Positions 44,217 to 53,939 of a DNA stretch of 64,000 nucleotides are shown here, piece by piece. Source of the DNA: Oscillospiraceae bacterium (GTDB lineage Bacteria > Bacillota > Clostridia > Oscillospirales > Acutalibacteraceae). A program made the position numbers and the translations under genes. How positions within the stretch are numbered: position 1 is the first letter of the stretch; the number at the start of each line of letters is the position of its first letter. Location of the stretch: NCBI GenBank assembly GCA_015066515.1, contig SVOH01000001.1, positions 1 through 64,000 on the forward strand, in the 5' to 3' direction. Under the pieces are notes generated by a model. That model did no database searches. It was given only the letters and a program-made list of their open reading frames with translations, and was not told the DNA's origin.

Positions 44217-44987
44217 TTTTATTAAATTATCATAATTTCTTTTTATCACTTGTTCGCCGCGCCAGGTGTACGGGCGATTTGTGGTATCTTCGCCAATGAT
44301 ATACTCATCACGATAACCGTCAATAAATTCTTTTATGTGCGTGATTTTTGCGTTTTTATTTAATGGACAAGCATTTTGACAGATATCGCATCCCCATAAA
44401 ATATTGTTTTGTTTTAATATTTCTAATTCTTTGTCCGTTACTTTTTTCTTTTGGCTTAAGTTTGATAAACAATTTTCTTTATTAAGTGCTACGGGGCATT
44501 TAATTTTACATTTTCCGCAATGATTACATTCGGAATAATTATTTTCACAAGCAATTTCAAGGTCGGTAACAATCTCACCCAAAAATACAAAGCTACCGTA
44601 CTCTTTTGTTATAAGCAAGCCATTTTTACCTTTTATACCAAGACCTGCTGTTGACGCTGTATGTACCTCTGGTATAGGTGAATTATCGCAAAAATATCGG
44701 AACTCGTTTTGTGGGTATTTTTCTTTAATTTTTTTGCAAGCCGCCGATAACATTTCACCGCAAACAGTATGGTAATCGGGTATTGCAGCATATCTGCTTA
44801 AAAATTTTGGCGCGTTTTCTTTTACTTTGTAAGGAAACGCGCATATTATAATTGTTTTTGCGTTTTCGGGTATGCGATTTTTTGCTCTGCAATCAAGCAA
44901 ATGGTCTTTTACATTGTCAAAATCGCAAAAACCGACATTTTTAATGCCGTTTACACTTAAAATGTCGGTAATTGTTTTTTTAATCAT
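44214..44987 (-). CDS. QueG-like epoxyqueuosine reductase family protein, short form
   Basis: 257-residue iron-sulfur protein. It has the catalytic-region motif DNSPIPEVHTASTAGLGIKG and two 4Fe-4S motifs, CNHCGKCKIKCP and CDICQNACP. QueG converts epoxyqueuosine to queuosine in tRNA but is usually about 380 residues; this one lacks the C-terminal part. It overlaps tadA by 4 bases, another tRNA-modifying enzyme, which fits. A different reductase of this family is possible. Confidence 0.75.
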   Translation of the reverse strand: MIKKTITDILSVNGIKNVGFCDFDNVKDHLLDCRAKNRIPENAKTIIICAFPYKVKENAPKFLSRYAAIPDYHTVCGEMLSAACKKIKEKYPQNEFRYFCDNSPIPEVHTASTAGLGIKGKNGLLITKEYGSFVFLGEIVTDLEIACENNYSECNHCGKCKIKCPVALNKENCLSNLSQKKKVTDKELEILKQNNILWGCDICQNACPLNKNAKITHIKEFIDGYRDEYIIGEDTTNRPYTWRGEQVIKRNYDNLIK

Positions 44988-45427
44988 TTTCTTACACCTT
45001 CAAAAAAATCGGTAAGTAATTTTTTGCACTCGTCTTCTTTTATACCACCGTAAACGGTAGTTCCTGTAGCAAATGATAGATTTGCCATATTTGTAACAGA
45101 ATCCATACAACCCATTGATAAATCATATGCGCCAAAGACAATTTCTTTAATTCGTGCATTTATTATAGCCCCCGCACACATAGGGCAGGGTTCAAGTGTT
45201 ACATATATAGTACATCCGTCTAGGCGCCAATCGCCTAACGCCTTACAAGCAGCATTTATTGCTTCAATTTCGGCATGAGAAAGCGCATTTTTCTTATTTT
45301 CGCGCATATTATAGCCTTCGGCAATTATTTTTTTATCTTTAACTATTACTGCCCCTACGGGAATTTCCCCTTTTTGGGCGGCAAGGCGCGCAAGTTCTAT
45401 TGCTCTTGTCATAAAACGGCTATCCAT
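44984..45427 (-). CDS. tadA: tRNA adenosine(34) deaminase
   Basis: 147-residue zinc deaminase converting adenosine to inosine at the tRNA-Arg wobble position. Zinc ligands His51, Cys81 and Cys84 and the proton-shuttling Glu53 are in HAE and PCPMC motifs. Overlaps the queG-like gene by ATGA and follows the CPBP protease gene by 9 bases. Confidence 0.93.
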   Translation of the reverse strand: MDSRFMTRAIELARLAAQKGEIPVGAVIVKDKKIIAEGYNMRENKKNALSHAEIEAINAACKALGDWRLDGCTIYVTLEPCPMCAGAIINARIKEIVFGAYDLSMGCMDSVTNMANLSFATGTTVYGGIKEDECKKLLTDFFEGVRK

Positions 45428-45436
45428 TATTTTCTC

Positions 45437-46501
45437 CTATTTTATTACAAAATAACTCATTGCCTCAATTAAATTTAAAACAACAAATACAATTATTGCC
45501 CAAGAGGTAAAAAAGTATATATACTTTTCCTTATTTGTAATTATATCCTCATGCTTAACTAGGTTATAATTATCGTCGCCTTTTTTTGCAAACATTAATA
45601 TGCCTATAACTGCCGCAAGCATACTAATAATTAGATACACAATATACAAAAGATTTTGCATATTCAAGCTCATTGTATTTTGTAAATAGGTAAATATTAC
45701 CGAAATTGCATTATTAACACCGTGCACTAATACACCGGTCCATATGCTTCCTGTTTTTATATAAATATAACCTAAAATAAGTCCAACAAGTATTGCAAAT
45801 GGTATTTGCTCAAAATTACCGTGCATTATACCAAATATAATTGAAGATGTTATTATTGCAAAGCCTTGACCATATTTTTTAAGCAGTTCAAGCACAATAC
45901 CCCTACACGCAAATTCCTCTACAAGTGCGGGCACTATTGCCGTTGCAATAAATGATAGTAAAAATCCAAAAAAACCTTTTGGATTATCACCAAAATCTAC
46001 GTCATAATCTATGCCAAACCCCTGAAAAATTTGGTCGGCATAGCTCATAGCAATATTTGAAAAAGAACAAAACCCTATTCCAAAGAGTAAAAACGGCAAA
46101 AACGTGCCTTTTTTTGCTTTACCAAATTTTACGGTCTGGTCTATTCTAAGCCCAATACATTTTACAGCAATTGTAAACGGAACTAAAAACATAATGCAAG
46201 ACAATACTATCTGCAATATTTGCTGTACAGCAGGGTTTTCTGAAAATTTTATTGCTTCTTCCATTGTCATTCCAACAACATTTGTTGTTAAAAACACATA
46301 TGCTATAGACCATAAATATCCTATTATTGATATAAAAATTACCGGTATACCAATAACTACACCCAAGTGGCGAAGCTCACGCTTTTTTTTATATTCCTCA
46401 GAAATATACTGATACGGATTATATGCTTTATCAAAATTTTCTTGCTTTATTTGTTGTTCTTCGGTATCGTTTATATTTAGATTGTTATTTTCTTCTAACA
46501 T
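45437..46501 (-). CDS. CPBP-family intramembrane glutamic protease
   Basis: 354-residue protein with a hydrophilic N-terminus (1-45) and about eight membrane helices. The EExxxR catalytic motif is Glu195-Glu196...Arg200, followed by FGIMHGN and HGVNNA histidine motifs. Family members process prenylated proteins or bacteriocin-like peptides; the target here is unknown. AAGGAGT precedes the ATG. Confidence 0.88.
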   Translation of the reverse strand: MLEENNNLNINDTEEQQIKQENFDKAYNPYQYISEEYKKKRELRHLGVVIGIPVIFISIIGYLWSIAYVFLTTNVVGMTMEEAIKFSENPAVQQILQIVLSCIMFLVPFTIAVKCIGLRIDQTVKFGKAKKGTFLPFLLFGIGFCSFSNIAMSYADQIFQGFGIDYDVDFGDNPKGFFGFLLSFIATAIVPALVEEFACRGIVLELLKKYGQGFAIITSSIIFGIMHGNFEQIPFAILVGLILGYIYIKTGSIWTGVLVHGVNNAISVIFTYLQNTMSLNMQNLLYIVYLIISMLAAVIGILMFAKKGDDNYNLVKHEDIITNKEKYIYFFTSWAIIVFVVLNLIEAMSYFVIK

Positions 46502-46545
46502 AGAAATACTCCTTATTTTAATAGAGTGATTTCCTCAAAACCTCG

Positions 46546-46575
46546 AATTTGGGCGGATTTTACTCCGCCCAAATT
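46546..46575. other. Strong hairpin after gyrA with its T-run on the plus strand
   Basis: Perfect 12-pair stem AATTTGGGCGGA / TCCGCCCAAATT just past the gyrA stop. In the minus (gyrA) direction no T-run follows; in the plus direction TTTTTTT does. It may protect the gyrA mRNA end rather than terminate by itself. Confidence 0.6.
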
Positions 46576-46578
46576 TTT

Positions 46579-49104
46579 TTATTCTTCAGCAGAGTCCACT
46601 GCACCTGCGTCGGCATCTGCTTCTTCAGGGGTGTCGTTTACCTCGGCTTCGTCGTGCTCGGCCTTAGCAACCGACAGTATTCTCTCACCCTCTGCAACAC
46701 GCATTACCCTTACACCCTTTGCAGGACGTGCAAACTCAGAAATAGTGTCACCAAAAATACGAATAACTATACCGTTTGAAGCAATCATAATGATGTCTTC
46801 ATTACGCTCTATTGGAAGAACTGCGGCAACGTCACCGTATTTTTCTACCTTGTAGTTGGTAAGACCCTTACCGCCACGTGACTGCAAACGATAGTGAGAA
46901 ATTGGACTAATACGACCGTAACCCGTTTCGGTAACGGTGAGGATTCGTGTATCCTCTTTACAAAGAGCCATATCTACAACAATATCGTCCTCAGCCATAT
47001 TTATTGCCTTAACACCACGTGCTGTTCTACCCATAGAACGAACCTGATGCTCGTTAAAGTGAATTGCCTTACCCTTTTTGGTAGCAACAAGTAAATTATT
47101 GTCACCATCGGTCATTCTTACGTGAGCAAGCTCGTCGCCCTCGTCAATAGATATAGCAATAATACCGCTCTTACGTGTGTTTTTAAAGTCAGAAAGCTTT
47201 GTACGCTTTACAACACCCCCACGGGTAATCATACAAATATATCTTTCGTCCTCATCGGTGGCAGTAACCGGAATAATTACGTTAATTTTTTCACCTGGCA
47301 TAAGTGGTACAACGTTTACAAGGTTCATACCTTTTGAGGTGCGTGAGCCCTCAGGAATTTCGTATGCCTTAATGCGATATACACGGCCAAGGTTGCTAAA
47401 TAACATAATACGATCATGTGAAGAGCATACAAACATATTTTCTACGCTGTCTTCTTCACGTGTGGTCATACCCGTAATGCCTCGTCCACCACGATGCTGA
47501 ACGTTATATGTGTCAGAAGGCAAACGCTTAATATAACCGTTAACGGTCTTTGTGATAACGCATTCTTCAAGCGGAATAAGGTCTTCAATATCAACCTCGC
47601 CCGCAACGTCAGAAATTTCGGTGCGACGCTCGTCACTATATTTATCACGAAGATTTAATGATTCTGTCTTAACAATATCAAGAATTCTCTCGCGGGATGC
47701 AAGAATTTCATCACACTCTTTAATAAAGTCGAGTTTTTCCTGCAATTCTTCAAGTATCTTTTGTTTTTCAAGACCTGAAAGCTTACCTAACTGCATTTGA
47801 ACAATAGCAGTAGTTTGAACATCATCAAAACCGAATCTATCGGTAAGAGCTTGCTTACTTTCGGGAATAGTCTTGCTGTTACGAATTATAGCTATAACTT
47901 CATCAATAAAGTCAAGTGCTGTCTTTAATGCCTCAAGAATATGGGCGCGTTCAGCCGCCTTTTTACGTTCAAACTCGGTACGACGGCGAATAATCTCATA
48001 CTGGAAATCAATGCTGTTTTGTAGCATTTCTTTAAGGGTTAGAATTTGTGGCTTGCCGTTTACAATAGCCAAAAGAATTGCGCCAAAGGTTGACTGCAAC
48101 GCAGTATAGCTGTAAATCTTGTTAAGAACTACCTGCGGACTTGCATCACGCTTGATATCAACTACAATTCTAAGTCCGCCGTCACGCTTTGAAGAATAGT
48201 CAACTACGTCTTCTATACCCTCAATTTTCTTTTCAGCAGCAAGGTCATAAATGTGCTTAACAAGGTCTTTTTTACGTACCTTATACGGAATTTCGGTAAC
48301 AACTATACGGAATTTGCCGTTTTTGGTTTCTTCAATTTCAGCCTTACCGCGAACAACTATTTTTCCGCGGCCTGTAGCATATGCGGCGCGAATACCGCTG
48401 CGGCCCATTATTATACCACCTGTTGGAAAATCAGGTCCTTTTATATGCTCGCAAAGCTCAGGTAAATCTGCGTCTGGGTTATCTATAAGACAACACATAG
48501 CATCAATTACTTCGCCTAAATTGTGAGGCGGAATTTCGGTAGCCATACCAACGGCAATACCGCTTGAACCGTTTACCAAAAGCTGTGGAAAACGAACAGG
48601 AAGAACTTCAGGCTCTTCAAGTCGGTCATCATAGTTAGGTAGCATATTAACGGTATCTTTTTTGATATCGTCAAGCATACTGTATGAAAGACGGTTCATT
48701 CTTGATTCGGTATAACGGTAAGCAGCGGCGGGGTAGCCGTCAATATTACCAAAGTTACCGTGACCGTCAATTAGAGGATAACGAAGTGAAAAATCCTGCG
48801 CCATACGAACCATTGCATCGTAAACAGAGGCGTCACCATGTGGATGATAACGACCAAGCACTGTACCAACCGTATCGGCGCACTTACGGTATTTACTTTC
48901 AGGAGAAAGTCCGTTTTCATACATAGTATAAAGAATACGGCGGTGAACAGGCTTTAATCCGTCACGCACGTCGGGAAGCGCACGGCCTACAAGCACCGAC
49001 ATAGAGTACTGCAGCATACTGCTTTTAACTTCATCAGTAATCTCAACAGGAACAATATTTGTTTCTTCACTACTGGGCCAATAAACATTTTCTTGTTTTG
49101 CCAT
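46579..49104 (-). CDS. gyrA: DNA gyrase subunit A
   Basis: 841-residue breakage-reunion subunit. The catalytic tyrosine is Tyr131 in AAYRYTE. The quinolone pocket reads HPHGDASVYD, with Ala92 at the position of E. coli Ser83. The GyrA box is QHRGGRGI, and six-blade pinwheel repeats fill the C-terminus. The end is a strongly acidic tail (about 815-841). It starts 17 bases after gyrB, in the usual order. Confidence 0.98.
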   Translation of the reverse strand: MAKQENVYWPSSEETNIVPVEITDEVKSSMLQYSMSVLVGRALPDVRDGLKPVHRRILYTMYENGLSPESKYRKCADTVGTVLGRYHPHGDASVYDAMVRMAQDFSLRYPLIDGHGNFGNIDGYPAAAYRYTESRMNRLSYSMLDDIKKDTVNMLPNYDDRLEEPEVLPVRFPQLLVNGSSGIAVGMATEIPPHNLGEVIDAMCCLIDNPDADLPELCEHIKGPDFPTGGIIMGRSGIRAAYATGRGKIVVRGKAEIEETKNGKFRIVVTEIPYKVRKKDLVKHIYDLAAEKKIEGIEDVVDYSSKRDGGLRIVVDIKRDASPQVVLNKIYSYTALQSTFGAILLAIVNGKPQILTLKEMLQNSIDFQYEIIRRRTEFERKKAAERAHILEALKTALDFIDEVIAIIRNSKTIPESKQALTDRFGFDDVQTTAIVQMQLGKLSGLEKQKILEELQEKLDFIKECDEILASRERILDIVKTESLNLRDKYSDERRTEISDVAGEVDIEDLIPLEECVITKTVNGYIKRLPSDTYNVQHRGGRGITGMTTREEDSVENMFVCSSHDRIMLFSNLGRVYRIKAYEIPEGSRTSKGMNLVNVVPLMPGEKINVIIPVTATDEDERYICMITRGGVVKRTKLSDFKNTRKSGIIAISIDEGDELAHVRMTDGDNNLLVATKKGKAIHFNEHQVRSMGRTARGVKAINMAEDDIVVDMALCKEDTRILTVTETGYGRISPISHYRLQSRGGKGLTNYKVEKYGDVAAVLPIERNEDIIMIASNGIVIRIFGDTISEFARPAKGVRVMRVAEGERILSVAKAEHDEAEVNDTPEEADADAGAVDSAEE

Positions 49105-49121
49105 TTTTCTTTCTCCTTTCC

Positions 49122-51071
49122 TTAAATATCCAAATCAGTCGCATAAATTGCGTTTTCTTCAATAAATTTACGGCGAGGTTCTACCTCTTCACCCATTAAA
49201 ATGGTAAAGGTTTCGTCAGCCAAAGCGGCATCGGCCATAGTAACCTGCAAAAATGTTCTATGTTCGGGGTCAAGTGTAGTCTCCCAAAGCTGTGTAGGAT
49301 CCATCTCACCAAGACCTTTGTAACGCTGAACATCAACACCTGCACCAAGCTCTTCAACCTTTGCAGCCTTTTCCTCATCAGTAAATACGTCATAGTGCTG
49401 TTTACCCTTTGAAATACGGAAAAGCGGCGGTTGAGCAAGATATATATGACCTGTTTCAATAAGCTCGGGCATATAGCGGAAGAAGAAGGTAAGTAAAAGT
49501 GTGCGGATATGGCTACCGTCAACGTCGGCATCGGCCATAATAACAATTTTGTCGTAACGAAGCTTGTTTATATCAAAGTTTTCGCCAATACCCGTACCCA
49601 ATGCGGTAATAACAGGTGTAAGCTTATCGTTACCGTAAACCTTATCTTCTCTTGCCTTTTCAACGTTTAGCATTTTACCCCAAAGAGGTAATATTGCCTG
49701 GTAGGTTGCATTTCTGCCCTCAACCGCACTACCACCTGCAGAGTCACCCTCTACGATGTAGATTTCGGTTTTTGTCGGGTCATTAGAAATACAGTCGGTA
49801 AGCTTTTCAGGCATACGGGTTTTGCTACCAATACCTGCCTTGTTTCGTGATGCTTCACGTGCTTTTTGAGCAGCCTCACGCGCATTTGATGCAGCAATTG
49901 CTTTATCTATTACAATCTTAGAATCAGCAGGATTTTCTTCTAAATATTTGTAAAGCTGGTCATTTACAATATCTCGAACCAACTGACCTATTGAGGTGTT
50001 ACCAAGCTTTGCTTTTGTTTGGCTTTCAAACTGAGCATCAGCAAGCTTAACCGATACTACAGCTACCAATCCTTCCATAATATCGTCGGCTTTAAGATTA
50101 TCAGAAGATTCCTTTAGCTTTTTAAAATCGTGAGCATATTTATTTACAACACGGGTTACGGTCTGGCGGAATGCTTGCTCGTGAGTACCACCGTCAATTG
50201 TGTGAAGAGTGTTTGCAAACGAAAGAATTTTATTATCATAAGCGGTGGACCACAAAAGTGCAATTTCAGCCATTTCATCGCCCTTTGAGCCTGAAAGATA
50301 GATAACGTCATTTATAAGACTTTCTTTCTTAATACCTGCAAGCAAATACTCAACGTAAGATTTAATACCGCCCTCGAAGCAAAGGTCATCACTTTTGCCG
50401 ATTGTTGCAATAGTTTCATCAGTACGCTTATCGGTAAGAACAACACGAATACCTGCATTAAGAAATGCCTGCTCACGCAAACGGTTAAGTAATATATCAT
50501 AATCGTAGGTTGTAGTATCGGTAAATATTGTAGGATCCGGTTTAAACGTAACGGTGGTACCTGTTTCGGTGGTATCACCAATTATTTGGAGATCGGTTAC
50601 AATAGCGCCTTTTTCATAACGCTGCTTGTAAATATGTGTACCATCTTTAACCTCAACCTCAAGCCAGTTAGAAAGTGCGTTTACAACCGATGCACCAACG
50701 CCGTGCAAACCACCCGATACCTTGTATCCGCCGCCACCAAACTTACCGCCTGCATGAAGAATGGTAAATACAACCGTTACGGTAGGAATACCCTTTTGAG
50801 CATTTATACCTACAGGTATACCACGGCCGTTATCGCTGACGCGAATTATACCATCATCAAGTATTTCAACATCAATTTTAGTGCAATAACCCGCAAGAGC
50901 CTCGTCTATAGAGTTATCTACTATTTCGTAAACAAGATGGTGTAAACCGCGTTCACCGGTAGAGCCTATGTACATACCGGGGCGCTTTCTTACAGCCTCA
51001 AGTCCTTCCAAAACCTGTATAGACGATTCGTCATATTTTTCGGTTACAGGCAAATTTAATTCTTCGCTCAT
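49122..51071 (-). CDS. gyrB: DNA gyrase subunit B
   Basis: 649-residue ATPase subunit. GHKL ATP site motifs (DNSIDEA, DNGRGIP, GGLHGVG), a transducer domain, and the Toprim domain with EGDSAGGSA and DADVDG are clear. Normal length without insertions. Part of the dnaA-to-gyrA run, after remB. Confidence 0.98.
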   Translation of the reverse strand: MSEELNLPVTEKYDESSIQVLEGLEAVRKRPGMYIGSTGERGLHHLVYEIVDNSIDEALAGYCTKIDVEILDDGIIRVSDNGRGIPVGINAQKGIPTVTVVFTILHAGGKFGGGGYKVSGGLHGVGASVVNALSNWLEVEVKDGTHIYKQRYEKGAIVTDLQIIGDTTETGTTVTFKPDPTIFTDTTTYDYDILLNRLREQAFLNAGIRVVLTDKRTDETIATIGKSDDLCFEGGIKSYVEYLLAGIKKESLINDVIYLSGSKGDEMAEIALLWSTAYDNKILSFANTLHTIDGGTHEQAFRQTVTRVVNKYAHDFKKLKESSDNLKADDIMEGLVAVVSVKLADAQFESQTKAKLGNTSIGQLVRDIVNDQLYKYLEENPADSKIVIDKAIAASNAREAAQKAREASRNKAGIGSKTRMPEKLTDCISNDPTKTEIYIVEGDSAGGSAVEGRNATYQAILPLWGKMLNVEKAREDKVYGNDKLTPVITALGTGIGENFDINKLRYDKIVIMADADVDGSHIRTLLLTFFFRYMPELIETGHIYLAQPPLFRISKGKQHYDVFTDEEKAAKVEELGAGVDVQRYKGLGEMDPTQLWETTLDPEHRTFLQVTMADAALADETFTILMGEEVEPRRKFIEENAIYATDLDI

Positions 51072-51086
51072 TTTAAATCTCCTTTT

Positions 51087-51350
51087 TTATAATGAGTCTA
51101 TATATCCTGTGCGCTTTAATAGCGTTTGAGATGATATTTGTGAAATATAAACCTTTGAATCTTTTAGATTTTTTCCTGCAATTACAAAAGAACGTGGCAA
51201 ATCATAGCTTATTGTTATAACTTTACCTTCTTTTTCAGCGCGGTTTAAAAAATCACGCGTTCTTTTTGAAATTGAGGTATTTTCAAGGTCAAAAATACCT
51301 ATTATATCACTTGTTGGCAGCATTACGTTATTTCCTAAATGTATATACAT
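51087..51350 (-). CDS. remB: Extracellular matrix regulator RemB (DUF370, YaaB)
   Basis: 87-residue protein of the RemA/RemB family, DNA-binding regulators of biofilm genes in Bacillus. Begins MYIHLGNNVMLPTSDIIGIFD, as in YaaB. It lies between recF and gyrB exactly as in Bacillus, and its start abuts the recF stop. Confidence 0.92.
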   Translation of the reverse strand: MYIHLGNNVMLPTSDIIGIFDLENTSISKRTRDFLNRAEKEGKVITISYDLPRSFVIAGKNLKDSKVYISQISSQTLLKRTGYIDSL

Positions 51351-52411
51351 TATATAACACCGCCGTTTCTTATATTTATAACCTTGCCTGCCTTTAAATT
51401 TTTAATATTAGAGGTATCACAGCAGGTAATAAAAGATTGCCAATTTCTTATGTGGTTTAAAATATAATTTTGTCTGCCTTCGTCAAGCTCACTCATTACG
51501 TCATCTAAAAGACATATTGGATATTCACCGCTTATTTCTTTAATAACCTCGGCTCCTGCAAGCTTAAGTGACAAGGCAACACTGCGTTTTTGGCCCTGTG
51601 AGCCAAAATTTCGGGCAGAAATTTCGTTAATTTTAAAAACTATATCATCACGGTGCGGTCCAACCGAGGTAGTAGCTGTAAACATATCGTTTTGACGTGA
51701 ATTTTTTAATATTTCGTTATCTAAAATTTCATTTTTAGATAAATAAAAAATTTCTACATTTTCTTTTCCGGATGATATGCCGCTATATATTTTTGAAACG
51801 TATTTATTTAAAATATTTATATACCTTTTACGATACTCGGTAATTTTATTACCCATATCTACAATTTCAGTCTCAAAAACTTCAAGCATTACAGATAATG
51901 TTTTATCATAGCGGTAATCTTTTATAATTTTATTTCTCTGCATTACCGCACGGGTGTAATTTCGCAGTATTTCAATATAATTTGGATAAAGCTGACCTAT
52001 TGCCGTATCAAGAAAACGCCTGCGCTTATCAGGCCCGTCGGTAACAAGTGTTAAATCAGACGGTGAAAAAACAACCGCATTAAATTTACCGGCAAGAGAT
52101 GATGTATTTGATAATTTTTTTTCATTTAAAAATGCTGTTTTTTTATCTTCAAATACTATTTGCGCATTATTTTCTACACCAAGCATATTAAACTCGGTAT
52201 AAATTTTTGCCTTTTTTTCACCAAATTTTATATACTCGTTATCTTTGGTGCCTCTAAAGCTTTTTGCACCCGAAAAAAGCCATAATGCTTCTATTATGTT
52301 TGTTTTTCCTTGAGCATTTTCACCGCATATTACGTTTGTTTCAGAGTCAAATTCAATTGAAATATCAGATATATTTCTAAAATTTTGAATTTTTAAGTTA
52401 TTAACCTTCAT
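51350..52411 (-). CDS. recF: DNA replication and repair protein RecF
   Basis: 353-residue SMC-like ATPase loading RecA at gaps. Walker A GENAQGKTN near residue 33, an ABC-type signature FGSQGQKRS and Walker B CLLDDVMSELD are present. Overlaps yaaA by 11 bases. Confidence 0.97.
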   Translation of the reverse strand: MKVNNLKIQNFRNISDISIEFDSETNVICGENAQGKTNIIEALWLFSGAKSFRGTKDNEYIKFGEKKAKIYTEFNMLGVENNAQIVFEDKKTAFLNEKKLSNTSSLAGKFNAVVFSPSDLTLVTDGPDKRRRFLDTAIGQLYPNYIEILRNYTRAVMQRNKIIKDYRYDKTLSVMLEVFETEIVDMGNKITEYRKRYINILNKYVSKIYSGISSGKENVEIFYLSKNEILDNEILKNSRQNDMFTATTSVGPHRDDIVFKINEISARNFGSQGQKRSVALSLKLAGAEVIKEISGEYPICLLDDVMSELDEGRQNYILNHIRNWQSFITCCDTSNIKNLKAGKVINIRNGGVI

Positions 52412-52616
52412 TTTTTATAACAAAGCAAAAATCTTCAAACTCTACGGTATCTCCATTACGAAGTTTTTTACCACGCATAGTACAAATTTCACCGTTTACA
52501 AGCACGAGGCCATCTTGTATAACCATTTTTGCCTGACCGCCTGTACCTATAGCGCCCGAAAATTTTAGTGCAGCATCAAGTCTTATAAATTCGTCTCTTA
52601 TAAAAATTTCATTCAT
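52401..52616 (-). CDS. yaaA: S4-domain RNA-binding protein YaaA
   Basis: 71-residue protein consisting of a single S4 domain (RLDAALKFSG, GGQAKMVIQDGLVLVNGE). It sits between dnaN and recF as in most Firmicutes. Thought to act in ribosome assembly or recF regulation; not well established. Confidence 0.93.
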   Translation of the reverse strand: MNEIFIRDEFIRLDAALKFSGAIGTGGQAKMVIQDGLVLVNGEICTMRGKKLRNGDTVEFEDFCFVIKNEG

Positions 52617-53723
52617 TTATTTTAACCTCATAGGCATTATAAGATATAACATTTCCTGTGTTTCTTGGTTTGCGGGTGTAATTGTAACACCTGCATTTGC
52701 ACCATTAAAGTTAAAAGTAACCTTTTCACATTCACAAGCCTTTAAAGCCTCTAATAAATAACGGCTGTTAAGACCCATTTCAAATTCACTGCCTTCAAGG
52801 TTAATAGCCATTTTTTCTTTTGCGCGGCCTAGTGCAGAAGAACAGCTTATAAGCAATTCTTCTCTAGAAAATGCACAACGAATAGGTGTTGAAAAACTAT
52901 CATTTATAAGTAATGACACACGTTCAACACTGTCAATCATTTCATCACAAATAACTGTTGTTGTCTGACTATGCTCAGAAGGAATGATTTTTTCATAGTT
53001 TACAAATTCACCCTCTAAAAGACGGGCAATAAATACGTAACCGGAAATCTTAAATAGAATAAGTCTTTTACCTACTTTTATTTCAATGTTTTCTGTATTT
53101 TCGTCAATAAGCTTTACAACCTCGTTAAGAGCTTTACCCGACACAATAAATTCTATTTCGTTATCAATATTTATTTTTTTATTTCTTATAGCAAGTCTAT
53201 ATCCGTCTATTGCAACAAACTGTAATACTCCGTTTTTAACCGAAATATTTATACCTGTAAGAATAGGACGAGTACCTTCTATTTGAGATACGGCAAATAT
53301 TGTACCCTTTACAAGCTCGCAAAAATCTTCACCGTTAATTAAAAGATTTTCACCTTCGGTAAGAGATGGCATTTCAGGAAAATCAGTAGCCTCCATACCC
53401 ATAATATCAAAAACAGCTTCTGCACTTTTAATGTGACAAACAAGTCGATCATCACATTCTATTTCTACGTCAATACCGCGTAATTTACGTAATATATCAG
53501 CAAGTAAGCGGGCATTTATTACAATATCACCCTCTTCATCGCAAGAGGCGTACATTTCTTTTTTCATACCCATTTCAAGATTGTATGAAGAAAGAGTTAA
53601 AAGTCCTTTTTCGGCTGATAGTAAAATACCCTCAAGAATCGGCATAGAGCTTTTTGATCCTACTGTTTTTTGCATTTTTAAAACTGCATCTAAAAGTACT
53701 GCACGTTCTACACGAATTTTCAT
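52617..53723 (-). CDS. dnaN: DNA polymerase III beta sliding clamp
   Basis: 368-residue three-domain clamp with conserved motifs of each third and the terminal LIMPMRLK that forms part of the protein-binding pocket. Starts 216 bases after dnaA; yaaA follows with no gap. Confidence 0.98.
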   Translation of the reverse strand: MKIRVERAVLLDAVLKMQKTVGSKSSMPILEGILLSAEKGLLTLSSYNLEMGMKKEMYASCDEEGDIVINARLLADILRKLRGIDVEIECDDRLVCHIKSAEAVFDIMGMEATDFPEMPSLTEGENLLINGEDFCELVKGTIFAVSQIEGTRPILTGINISVKNGVLQFVAIDGYRLAIRNKKINIDNEIEFIVSGKALNEVVKLIDENTENIEIKVGKRLILFKISGYVFIARLLEGEFVNYEKIIPSEHSQTTTVICDEMIDSVERVSLLINDSFSTPIRCAFSREELLISCSSALGRAKEKMAINLEGSEFEMGLNSRYLLEALKACECEKVTFNFNGANAGVTITPANQETQEMLYLIMPMRLK

Positions 53724-53788
53724 AAAAATTCTCCTTTTTTACTATAAAAAATAAAATAAATATAACAGTAATAATATTGTTGTTTATT

Positions 53789-53936
53789 TAGTGGATAACC
53801 GCAAAAAAATCAATGTTTACGGCTGTTTTTTAATTTAAAAAGTCTTGTGTATAAAAATTTGAAAAAGTTGATAATAAAAACAAATATTTAAAAATGTTAA
53901 TATTTGTATGTTAACAACAGTTAACTTTGTGGATAA
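53789..53936. other. oriC: Likely oriC region: DnaA-box cluster between dnaA and dnaN
   Basis: A 216-base, very AT-rich gap with four same-facing DnaA-box-like 9-mers: AGTGGATAA (53790-53798), TGTGTATAA (53846-53854), AGTTGATAA (53866-53874) and perfect TGTGGATAA (53928-53936). It also has an ACAAATATT/AATATTTGT inverted repeat (53880-53907) and two GTTAAC copies (53910-53925). This layout is typical of the incC half of Firmicutes origins. Confidence 0.65.
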
Positions 53937-53939
53937 CTT

